A stretch of 5,343 bases of DNA from Actinomycetes bacterium. GTDB lineage: Bacteria > Actinomycetota > Actinomycetes > Actinomycetales > Microbacteriaceae. Where the stretch lies: contig JAEWJG010000250.1 in NCBI GenBank assembly GCA_023386675.1, positions 1 through 5,343 of the forward strand, given 5' to 3'. The position numbers were made by a program, and so were the translations under genes. Shown in pieces: positions 1 through 4,606 of this stretch (its first letter is position 1; every line of letters begins with the position of its first letter). The notes under the pieces were generated by a model. It saw only the letters and a list, made by a program, of their open reading frames with translations. It searched no databases and was not told the origin of the DNA.

Positions 1-817
1 CGACCGACTTGAAGATGCCCTTGAGCTTGTTCAGCACGAGCGTCGCGAGAGCCTCGCCCTCGACGTCCTCGGCGATGATGACGAGCTCCTTGCCGTCCTG
101 GATCACCTTGTCGACGACCGGCAGCAGGTCCTTGATGTTGCCGATCTTCTGGTTGGCGATGAGGATGTACGGGTCCTCGAAGACCGCCTCCTGGCGGTCC
201 TGGTCGGTGACGAAATACTGCGACAGGAAGCCCTTGTCGAAGCGCATGCCCTCGGTCAGCTCCAGCTCGGTGCCGAAGGTGTTCGACTCCTCGACGGTGA
301 CGACGCCCTCCTTGCCGACCTTGTCGATCGCCTCGGCGATGATCTCACCGATGGTGGTGTCGCCGGCGGAGATGGACGCGGTGGCCGCGATCTCCTCCTT
401 GGTCTCGACCTCCTTGGCGGAGGCGACGAGCTCCTCGGTGACCGCCGCGACGGCCTTCTCGATGCCGCGCTTCAGCGTGATGGGGTCGGCGCCGGCCGCG
501 ACGTTGCGCAGGCCTTCCTTGACCAGGGCCTGGGCGAGGACGGTGGCCGTCGTCGTGCCGTCACCGGCGACGTCGTCGGTCTTCTTGGCAACTTCCTTGA
601 CGAGCTCCGCGCCGATCTTCTCGTACGGGTCGTCGAGCTCGATCTCCTTCGCGATGGAGACGCCGTCGTTGGTGATGGTCGGGGCGCCCCACTTCTTCTC
701 GAGGACGACGTTGCGACCGCGCGGGCCCAGCGTCACCTTGACCGTGTCGGCCAGGGTGTTCAGGCCGCGCTCGAGGCCGCGGCGGGCGTCCTCGTCGAAA
801 GCAATGATCTTTGCCAT
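1..817 (-). CDS. groL: Chaperonin GroEL (60 kDa), N-terminal half, cut by the left edge
   Basis: GroEL forms the ATP-driven double-ring cage that folds cytosolic proteins with its GroES lid. The visible 272 codons begin MAKIIAFDEDARRGLERG and contain the hallmark TLGPRGRNVVLEK (about residues 29-41), TNDGVSIAKEIEL (49-61) and the nucleotide-binding GDGTTTATVLAQ (85-96). They run through the intermediate domain into the apical domain, ending near LVLNKLKGIFKSV. A full family member is about 540 residues, so roughly half lies outside the window. The ATG is preceded by a GGGAGGGA-type ribosome binding site about ten bases upstream, and the start matches the family N-terminus. No groES lies upstream; the next gene is a cold-shock gene. 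This is therefore a stand-alone groEL, the arrangement of the actinobacterial groEL2 type, with its own CIRCE-controlled promoter. No frameshift or missing motif is seen in the visible part. Confidence 0.98.
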   Translation of the reverse strand, partial: MAKIIAFDEDARRGLERGLNTLADTVKVTLGPRGRNVVLEKKWGAPTITNDGVSIAKEIELDDPYEKIGAELVKEVAKKTDDVAGDGTTTATVLAQALVKEGLRNVAAGADPITLKRGIEKAVAAVTEELVASAKEVETKEEIAATASISAGDTTIGEIIAEAIDKVGKEGVVTVEESNTFGTELELTEGMRFDKGFLSQYFVTDQDRQEAVFEDPYILIANQKIGNIKDLLPVVDKVIQDGKELVIIAEDVEGEALATLVLNKLKGIFKSV

Positions 818-860
818 GTGTTTCTCGTCCCTCCCGGACGTCTGCGAAAGATTCCGTTTA

Positions 861-887
861 TTAGCACTCAGACAGATGGAGTGCTAA
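861..887 (-). promoter_or_regulatory. Perfect CIRCE operator (HrcA site) of groEL
   Basis: The inverted repeat TTAGCACTC, nine spacer bases, GAGTGCTAA is present without mismatch. This is the canonical CIRCE element bound by the heat-shock repressor HrcA. It lies 44 bases upstream of the groEL ATG and covers the transcription start predicted from the promoter at 892-920, so a bound repressor would block initiation. Transcribed into RNA, it could also form a hairpin in the 5' leader. Confidence 0.97.
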
Positions 888-891
888 AGCG

Positions 892-920
892 ATTCTGGCA
901 CTCGTGGCGGTGGAGTGCAA
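892..920 (-). promoter_or_regulatory. Predicted groEL promoter (housekeeping sigma type)
   Basis: On the minus strand TTGCAC (920-915) and CAGAAT (897-892) are separated by exactly 17 bases, a good -35/-10 pair for the main sigma factor. The predicted start falls near 884-886, inside the perfect CIRCE, giving a leader of about 68 bases. The -35 lies in the second CIRCE. The hexamers are seen directly; promoter activity is inferred. Confidence 0.65.
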
Positions 921-921
921 G
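895..921 (-). promoter_or_regulatory. Second, imperfect CIRCE operator upstream of groEL
   Basis: The plus strand reads CTGGCACTC, nine bases, GAGTGCAAG. Each arm matches the CIRCE consensus at seven of nine positions, including the full GCACTC/GAGTGC core, and the spacer is exactly nine bases. It sits 34 bases (about three helical turns) from the perfect copy. It contains the predicted -35 hexamer in its distal arm, and its proximal arm overlaps the -10. Paired CIRCE elements are known before actinobacterial groE genes, so a second HrcA site is the simplest reading. Confidence 0.8.
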
Positions 922-930
922 ACGACGAAA

Positions 931-952
931 CGCCGCCCCCGAGGGGGCGGCG
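931..952 (-). terminator. Intrinsic terminator of the cold-shock gene
   Basis: A ten-base perfect inverted repeat (CGCCGCCCCC and GGGGGCGGCG around GA) follows the csp stop codon by 26 bases. On the minus strand it is followed by TTTCGTCGTCTT, a short interrupted T tract. The stem is very GC-rich, so it should be stable, realistically as nine pairs with a CGAG loop. It ends ten bases before the second CIRCE and insulates groEL from read-through. Confidence 0.85.
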
Positions 953-978
953 TCACGTACTTTCCTGCTGAAGAGGCG

Positions 979-1182
979 TCAGGCCAGGCGGACCGACTCG
1001 GCCTGCGGGCCCTTTTGCCCGGAGCCGACCTCGAACACGACCTGCTGGCCCTCTTCGAGAACCTTGTATCCGTTCATGTCGATCGCGGAGTAATGGACGA
1101 AAACGTCCTGTCCCCCACCGTCCACGGTGATGAAGCCGTAGCCCTTCTCAGCGTTGAACCACTTCACGGTCCCGTTCGCCAT
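979..1182 (-). CDS. cspA: Cold-shock protein of the CspA family
   Basis: This 67-residue protein is a single cold-shock domain, a five-stranded OB-fold that binds single-stranded RNA and DNA and melts secondary structure in mRNA. It starts MANGTVKWFNAEKGYGFI. RNP1 (KGYGFI, residues 13-18) and RNP2 (VFVHYS, 27-32) are intact, with the aromatic residues W8, F9, Y15, F17, F28 and H30 that stack on bases. Length is normal for the family. The ATG is preceded by GGGAG at suitable spacing. The gene stands alone, with a strong hairpin after it and about 158 non-coding bases before it. It may be cold-induced or constitutive; actinobacterial genomes carry several paralogues and the sequence does not tell which. 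The symbol follows the family name rather than proven orthology. Confidence 0.97.
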   Translation of the reverse strand: MANGTVKWFNAEKGYGFITVDGGGQDVFVHYSAIDMNGYKVLEEGQQVVFEVGSGQKGPQAESVRLA

Positions 1183-1238
1183 GCATTACTCCCATTGCTG
1201 TGTCGCTCGCGCGATCCGACGCCGCACGTTGAATCACG

Positions 1239-1244
1239 ATCCTA
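1239..1244 (-). promoter_or_regulatory. Possible -10 element of the cold-shock gene
   Basis: TAGGAT on the minus strand fits the actinobacterial TANNNT -10 pattern and would give a leader of about 50 bases before csp. No convincing -35 hexamer is found 16-18 bases upstream (GCGCAG or GGCGCA), so this is a weak call. The rest of 1183-1340 is non-coding and lies between the nitroreductase stop and the csp start. Confidence 0.3.
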
Positions 1245-1340
1245 ATGCGTGTAATACCCGGCTGCGCCAGTGTTTTCGCGAATCCGTACAGAAATGATTC
1301 CAAACGGAAACACCCCCGTAACAGGAGGGAGAAAGCGGGA

Positions 1341-1892
1341 TCAGCCGAGGGTCGAGAGGAAGCGTTCGGGGTCCAGCGCCGTGCGGTGCCCCTCCTTGCT
1401 GTCGGCGGGGATTCCGCCCACGTACAGCCAGCCCAGCAGTCGTTCGTTCTTGGCCAGTCCGTGCATCCGGTGCACCGCCTTCGACCGGGTGTGGTGGCCG
1501 GTGCGCCACATGACCCCCCAGCCCGCGTCGTGCAGCAGCAGGCTGAGGATGTGCGCGACGCCTGCCGCGACCGCATCCTGCTCCCAGCCGGGCACCTTCT
1601 CGCTCTTCGTGCGCACGGACACGATCGCGAGCAGAAGGGATGAGCGCAGCGGCTTGGCGGCCAGCTTCTCGGCCTCGGAGCCAGAGGCGTGCGCATCCTT
1701 CACGAACGCGTCGCCCAGCCGCTGCCTGGCCCCGCCGCGCAGCTCGATGACCCGCCACGGGTGCAGGGCGCTGTGGTCGGCGACCCGGCCGGCGGCCGCC
1801 ACCAGGGGCAGCAGTTCGTCGTGCGTCGGGGCGTCCGGCGTCACGCGCGAGTAGGAGCGGCGCGCGGCCACGCGCCCGGCGAGGTCGCCCAC
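1341..1892 (-). CDS. Nitroreductase family protein (compact, YdjA-like)
   Basis: The 183-residue protein belongs to the FMN-dependent nitroreductase fold, which transfers electrons from NAD(P)H to nitroaromatics, quinones or other small substrates as a homodimer in the cytosol. An N-terminal ARRSYSR (residues 10-16) supplies the FMN-phosphate arginines. HSALHPWRVIEL (40-51) matches the PWRF-like motif of the compact YdjA branch, and GWEQDAVAAGVAHILSLLLHDAGWGVMWRTG (102-132) is the typical central helix. The size fits that branch. It begins with GTG directly after the msrB TGA, with GGAGG (1902-1898) five bases before it inside the end of msrB, which supports this start and indicates translational coupling. 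The operon partner repairs oxidised methionine, so a role in oxidative or electrophile stress is likely, but the substrate cannot be read from sequence. Confidence 0.92.
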   Translation of the reverse strand: MGDLAGRVAARRSYSRVTPDAPTHDELLPLVAAAGRVADHSALHPWRVIELRGGARQRLGDAFVKDAHASGSEAEKLAAKPLRSSLLLAIVSVRTKSEKVPGWEQDAVAAGVAHILSLLLHDAGWGVMWRTGHHTRSKAVHRMHGLAKNERLLGWLYVGGIPADSKEGHRTALDPERFLSTLG

Positions 1893-1902
1893 TCAGGCCT
1901 CC
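1893..1902 (-). promoter_or_regulatory. Ribosome binding site of the nitroreductase inside the msrB end
   Basis: GGAGG (1902-1898) overlaps the last codons of msrB and lies five bases before the nitroreductase GTG, which follows TGA without any gap. A terminating ribosome can thus reinitiate at once. This site decides the GTG start at 1892. Confidence 0.8.
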
Positions 1903-2321
1903 GGCGTGAAGTTCAGCGAGATCGAGTTCATGCAGTAGCGGTCGCCGGTGGGGGTGCCGAAGCCGTCCGGGAAGACGTGCCCCAGGTGCGATCCGCAGTT
2001 CGCACAGCGCACCTCGGTGCGGACCATGCCGAGGCTGTCGTCCTCGAGCAGCTGCACCGCCTCCGGGCGCACGGATTCGTAGAAGCTCGGCCAGCCGCAG
2101 CCGGAGTCGAACTTGGTTCCGGACTGGAACAGCTCCGCTCCGCAGGCGGCGCAGGTGTAGAGGCCCGCGCGGCTCTCGTCGAGGAGCTCGCCGGTCCAGG
2201 GACGCTCCGTGCCGGCCTGACGGAGCACCGCGTACTGCTCGGGGCTGAGCTCCTCGCGCCACTGGTCGTCGCTCTTCTCGACCACGTAGTTCTCCTGCGC
2301 CGTGCCGTCGTTCTGCACCAT
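1893..2321 (-). CDS. msrB: Peptide-methionine (R)-S-oxide reductase MsrB
   Basis: MsrB reduces the R epimer of methionine sulfoxide in proteins, using thioredoxin as the final reductant. The 142-residue protein has all family signatures: YTCAACGAELF (55-65), SGCGWPSFY (73-81), RCANCGSHLGHVF (105-117) and RYCMNSISLNF (128-138). Cys130 is the catalytic cysteine. Cys57, Cys60, Cys106 and Cys109 form the structural zinc site. Cys75 sits 55 residues before the catalytic one, as does the recycling cysteine of two-cysteine MsrBs, so this should be a zinc-containing, thioredoxin-recycled enzyme. The ATG at 2321 has AAAGGAA upstream and fits family length; an in-frame GTG at 2342 would add seven residues. 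It is the first gene of a pair with the downstream nitroreductase and follows a SigH-type promoter. The open frame extends far upstream, but that part is not MsrB-like. Confidence 0.97.
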   Translation of the reverse strand: MVQNDGTAQENYVVEKSDDQWREELSPEQYAVLRQAGTERPWTGELLDESRAGLYTCAACGAELFQSGTKFDSGCGWPSFYESVRPEAVQLLEDDSLGMVRTEVRCANCGSHLGHVFPDGFGTPTGDRYCMNSISLNFTPEA

Positions 2322-2347
2322 GCCGTTCCTTTCGTCGTTCACAAGGG

Positions 2348-2375
2348 TAAACGGCCAGGCTGGGCGTCTGTTCCC
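2348..2375 (-). promoter_or_regulatory. SigH/SigR-type promoter of the msrB-nitroreductase operon
   Basis: On the minus strand GGGAAC (2375-2370) and CGTTTA (2353-2348) are placed so that GGAA and GTT are exactly 18 bases apart. This matches the GGAA-N18-GTT pattern of ECF sigma factors SigH (Mycobacterium, Corynebacterium) and SigR (Streptomyces), which respond to thiol-oxidative stress. Methionine sulfoxide reductase genes are known members of those regulons. The predicted start lies near 2340-2343, giving a leader of about 20 bases or none, depending on the start codon used. Confidence 0.7.
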
Positions 2376-2434
2376 TCCGCTCGAGAGAACCGCGACGTGC
2401 CGCGGCGTGACGGGAACACACAGGACGCTCCCCC

Positions 2435-2440
2435 TAGGAT
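2435..2440 (+). promoter_or_regulatory. Possible -10 element for the DUF3263-LytR_C pair
   Basis: TAGGAT on the plus strand fits TANNNT and would give a leader of about 70 bases. The bases 17 upstream read GGGAAC, not a housekeeping -35, and there is no GTT at ECF spacing. The assignment rests on the -10 alone. Confidence 0.3.
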
Positions 2441-2487
2441 GACGACGAACGCGGGGCGCGTCCGGCATGCCGGTTCCGCCCGGCGTC

Positions 2488-2513
2488 CGTGACGAGGGAA
2501 CGTGACGAGGGAA
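2488..2513 (+). repeat. Tandem 13-base direct repeat that duplicates the Shine-Dalgarno region
   Basis: CGTGACGAGGGAA occurs twice without mismatch and without spacer (2488-2500 and 2501-2513). Each copy contains GAGGGAA, a purine-rich ribosome binding sequence. The second copy, extended to GAGGGAAGG (2507-2515), is correctly placed for the DUF3263 GTG start. Slippage is the likely origin. Confidence 0.95.
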
Positions 2514-2517
2514 GGCG

Positions 2518-2829
2518 GTGCGCGTGACCCGGTCAGCAGACGGACGGCCCGCCACCGAACGCGAGCCCTCGGACACGGAGCAGCTGAGCGATCGGGATGC
2601 CGCGATCCTCGCGTTCGAACGCCAATGGTGGCGGCACGCCGGGGCCAAGGAGCAGGCCATCCGCGAGGAGTTCGGTCTCTCGGCGGCTCGGTACTATCAG
2701 TTGCTCGGTGCGCTGATCGACCGTCCGGCGGCGCTGCGCCACGACCCCATGCTCGTCAAGAGGCTGCTGCGGCTCCGCGAGGCGAGGCTGGCCGCACGAC
2801 ACGCACGGACACTCCCGTCCGTCGACTGA
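2518..2829 (+). CDS. DUF3263 protein
   Basis: This 103-residue protein is a DUF3263 member, a small actinobacterial family without an assigned function. The conserved part is about residues 23-95: LSDRDAAILAFERQWWRHAGAKEQAIREEFGLSAARYYQLLGALIDRPAALRHDPMLVKRLLRLREAR. It looks all-helical, and the segment AIREEFGLSAARYYQLLGALI resembles a helix-turn-helix core, so DNA binding is plausible but unproven. The N-terminal 22 residues are charged and probably flexible. The start could be GTG at 2518 or GTG at 2524, two codons later; both are served by the GAGGGAAGG stretch. A LytR_C gene follows 22 bases after the stop on the same strand. The same order occurs in M. tuberculosis as Rv0430-Rv0431, so the two probably form an operon. 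Confidence 0.93.
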   Translation: MRVTRSADGRPATEREPSDTEQLSDRDAAILAFERQWWRHAGAKEQAIREEFGLSAARYYQLLGALIDRPAALRHDPMLVKRLLRLREARLAARHARTLPSVD

Positions 2830-2851
2830 CCCTCAAGGACCGCATCCCCCG

Positions 2852-3409
2852 ATGGCAGAGAAGTTCCCCCGCGACCGCTTCGACGAGATCCCGGACGACC
2901 TCACGCGCGTCGGCGCCCACCGCGCCCCGCGTCCGAAGGGCCGCGGCTGGATCGCCGTCGGCTGGGCGGTCCTCGCGACGCTCGTGCTCGTCGGCGCCGG
3001 GATCTTCGGTCTGTCGCTGGTGAACGGGAGCATCACGTTCCACGGCGCGACTTCGTCGGCCTCCAAGACCACCGGCTCCGCGACCCCGACGGCCACGCCG
3101 ACGCCGACGATCGTCCCCACGGTGAACCCGTCACTCAACGTGAACGTGCTCAACGGCACGGCGAAGGAGGGGCTCGCGGCGCAGGTCGGCGACAAGCTCA
3201 AGGCGGCCGGCTGGAAGGTCGGCGCCCTGGCGAACGCCGACCGCACCGACCTCGCGACGACCATCGTGTACTACGGCGACCCGGCGAACCAGGCGGCGGC
3301 GCTCGGCGTCGTGCAGTCGCTCCCGGGCGCGACCATCCAGCAGAGCACCGCCTTCTCGGACACCGGCGCCGACATCACCGTCGTGATCGGCGCCAACTAC
3401 CAGGGCTGA
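2852..3409 (+). CDS. Membrane-anchored LytR C-terminal (LytR_C) domain protein, VirR-like architecture
   Basis: The 185-residue protein has a charged cytoplasmic N-terminus (1-32), one transmembrane helix (about 33-56, WIAVGWAVLATLVLVGAGIF), a Ser/Thr/Pro-rich linker (about 68-93) and an extracytoplasmic LytR_C domain (about 95-181). The domain starts LNVNVLNGTAKEGLAAQVGDKLKAAGWKVG, with the typical VLNGT..GLA motif. There is no LCP phosphotransferase domain, so it is not itself a wall-polymer ligase. Stand-alone LytR_C membrane proteins next to DUF3263 include mycobacterial Rv0431 (VirR), linked to vesicle release and envelope integrity. A related envelope role is inferred here. The ATG is preceded by AAGGA at a rather long spacing of 12 bases, so translation may depend on coupling to the upstream gene. 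Confidence 0.92.
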   Translation: MAEKFPRDRFDEIPDDLTRVGAHRAPRPKGRGWIAVGWAVLATLVLVGAGIFGLSLVNGSITFHGATSSASKTTGSATPTATPTPTIVPTVNPSLNVNVLNGTAKEGLAAQVGDKLKAAGWKVGALANADRTDLATTIVYYGDPANQAAALGVVQSLPGATIQQSTAFSDTGADITVVIGANYQG

Positions 3410-3420
3410 GCCTGGCTCAG
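3406..3420. terminator. Weak hairpin between convergent genes
   Basis: CTGAGCC and GGCTCAG form a perfect inverted repeat around a single T, overlapping the LytR_C stop codon. With a realistic loop the stem is five or six pairs. No T tract follows on either strand. It may act as a modest bidirectional terminator for the convergent genes; the remaining gap up to 3478 shows nothing else clear. Confidence 0.35.
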
Positions 3421-3478
3421 GCGGTTCCTGTGCGCAACCTCGGTCGCAGGCTCCCTCGGCGCTGGGGTCGCGGCATCG

Positions 3479-4441
3479 CTACGCGCTGCCCTTAGCTCCA
3501 CCGCGCCAGCGGACGCTGGCGATGGCCACTGCCATGATCGCGAGCAGCGTGCCGCCGATCGTGGAGAACGCGAGGGCGTGTCCGGAGGTCGGGAGCAGCA
3601 GGTCGAGGAGGAGTGCGGCCGCCAGCTGGCCGGCGACCGTCGCCAGGCCGAGCAGCAGGACGCCGGTGATGCGCACCAGCAGCGAGGTCACGCCGATGAA
3701 CACGCAGCCCAGTGCGCCGCCGATGTAGAGCCACGGCTCGGCCGGCAGGCTCTTCGGCAGGCCGCCGACACCCCAGCGGACGAGCATCAGCACGAGGAGC
3801 ACGGTCGTCCCTGTCGCGAAGTTGAGGAAGGTCGCGCTGAGCGCGCTCTCCGCGATCGCGCGGACCTGGCCGTTGACCGCCTGCTGCCAGCCGGTGCCGA
3901 GGCCGGCGACGAACGGCAGGATCATCAGCCACACCGGCGCGCTTCCGCCGAACTGGGCGGAGACGGCCCAGGTGACGGCGCCGAGGGCGAGCACGGCGCC
4001 GACCAGTCGGGCGGCGGTGAGCGGGCGGCGACCGCCCGGGCCGATGCCGACCCGGTCGAGCACGAGGCCGCTGATCGTCTGACCGGCGACGACGGCGACC
4101 GTGAAGAGGGCGACGCCGAGCGCGGCGGCGGCGATGCCCTGGGAGAGCACGAGGAACGAGCCGGCGGCGCCGCCGCAGACGTACCACCAGCGGATGCGGC
4201 GTGTGACCAGCGCCTCGCGCACCTTGGCGAGGCCCCGTCGGCCGGCGGGGGCGACGGCCAGGCCGACGGTGAGGATGACGAGACCGGACCCGAACGAGAT
4301 CGCGGCGGCGGTGAAACCGTCGCCCAGGCGGCTGCCGAGTTCGCCGTTGATCCGCGACTGGATGGCGACGAGCGCGCCGCAGAAGAGCGCGAGGACGAGG
4401 GCGAGCCAGAGCGGGAGGGAGCGGGGGGTCACTCCCCCCAC
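3479..4441 (-). CDS. DMT-superfamily transporter with two DUF606/YdcZ repeats
   Basis: The 320-residue integral membrane protein has about ten predicted helices and belongs to the DUF606 (DMT_YdcZ) family of the drug/metabolite transporter superfamily. Two homologous halves are visible. AIQSRINGELGSRLGDGFTAAAISF (26-50) pairs with WQQAVNGQVRAIAESALSATFLNF (185-208). GGAAGSFLVLSQGIAAAALG (90-109) pairs with GGALGCVFIGVTSLLVRITG (241-260), and VAGQTISGLVLD (118-129) with VAGQLAAALLLD (269-280). Single-domain members are about half this size, so this is the fused form. The substrate is unknown; export of a small metabolite is the usual guess. The annotated start is GTG at 4441, which lacks a ribosome binding site. 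A GTG at 4432 is an alternative, possibly leaderless start. It lies 33 bases after the small acidic gene, on the same strand. Confidence 0.92.
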   Translation of the reverse strand: MGGVTPRSLPLWLALVLALFCGALVAIQSRINGELGSRLGDGFTAAAISFGSGLVILTVGLAVAPAGRRGLAKVREALVTRRIRWWYVCGGAAGSFLVLSQGIAAAALGVALFTVAVVAGQTISGLVLDRVGIGPGGRRPLTAARLVGAVLALGAVTWAVSAQFGGSAPVWLMILPFVAGLGTGWQQAVNGQVRAIAESALSATFLNFATGTTVLLVLMLVRWGVGGLPKSLPAEPWLYIGGALGCVFIGVTSLLVRITGVLLLGLATVAGQLAAALLLDLLLPTSGHALAFSTIGGTLLAIMAVAIASVRWRGGAKGSA

Positions 4442-4445
4442 CCTA
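4440..4445 (-). promoter_or_regulatory. Possible -10 element for leaderless transcription of the transporter
   Basis: TAGGGT on the minus strand fits TANNNT and ends seven bases before GTG at 4432-4430, the spacing seen for leaderless actinobacterial mRNAs. No good -35 is visible 17-18 bases upstream. Transcription from the genes upstream is the alternative. Confidence 0.35.
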
Positions 4446-4474
4446 TGCCCGCTGCTGACCGCATCCCGGCCGGT

Positions 4475-4597
4475 TCAGGGGGCGGGCGCATCTCCGTCGG
4501 TCGGCTCCGGATGGGGCAGCCAGTCGACGTTCTCCTCGGGCGCGACCTCTTTCTCCTCGGTGAGGTCGTAGTCGTCGTCGTTCTTCTTGTCGCTCAT
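4475..4597 (-). CDS. Small acidic protein of 40 residues, unknown function
   Basis: I do not recognise this protein. The frame starts ATG at 4597 and ends TGA at 4475, reading MSDKKNDDDYDLTEEKEVAP and then a Pro-rich tail (PEENVDWLPHPEPTDGDAPAP, from residue 20). It has 14 Asp/Glu against three Lys, so net charge is about -11; no cysteine, membrane segment or signal peptide is present, and it is probably disordered. About 36 of 40 codons end in G or C, like the neighbouring genes, which argues for real coding. The start lies nine bases after the E2 stop codon, with AGGGTGA upstream as a moderate ribosome binding site. Position suggests co-transcription and translational coupling with the E2 gene. 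It could be an accessory of that complex or simply a passenger; the sequence does not decide. Confidence 0.75.
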   Translation of the reverse strand: MSDKKNDDDYDLTEEKEVAPEENVDWLPHPEPTDGDAPAP

Positions 4598-4606
4598 GCC
4601 GTCACC

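Noticed and set aside
9..887. Plus-strand frame of 292 codons opposite groEL
   Set aside because: Ser/Thr/Arg-rich antisense shadow of groEL; it also runs through the CIRCE element.
818..978. A groES gene upstream of groEL
   Set aside because: No GroES-like sequence is found; the interval holds only the ribosome binding site, CIRCE elements, promoter and the csp terminator.
1234..2421. A long minus-strand frame of 395 codons spanning the msrB and nitroreductase region
   Set aside because: It is Arg/Ala/Gly-rich low-complexity translation in another frame of two clearly recognised genes; high GC content produces such long shadows.
2412..2440. A second ECF-type promoter reading toward DUF3263, starting from GGGAAC
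   Set aside because: No GTT occurs 18 bases after GGAA on the plus strand, so only the upstream half of the motif is present.
2322..2660. N-terminal extension of the msrB frame over the divergent region
   Set aside because: The extension overlaps the promoter and the DUF3263 gene on the other strand and has no MsrB similarity; the ATG at 2321 has a ribosome binding site and gives the family length.
3492..4187. Arg-rich 231-codon minus-strand frame inside the transporter
   Set aside because: It is an out-of-frame shadow of the transporter with implausible Arg/Ala composition.
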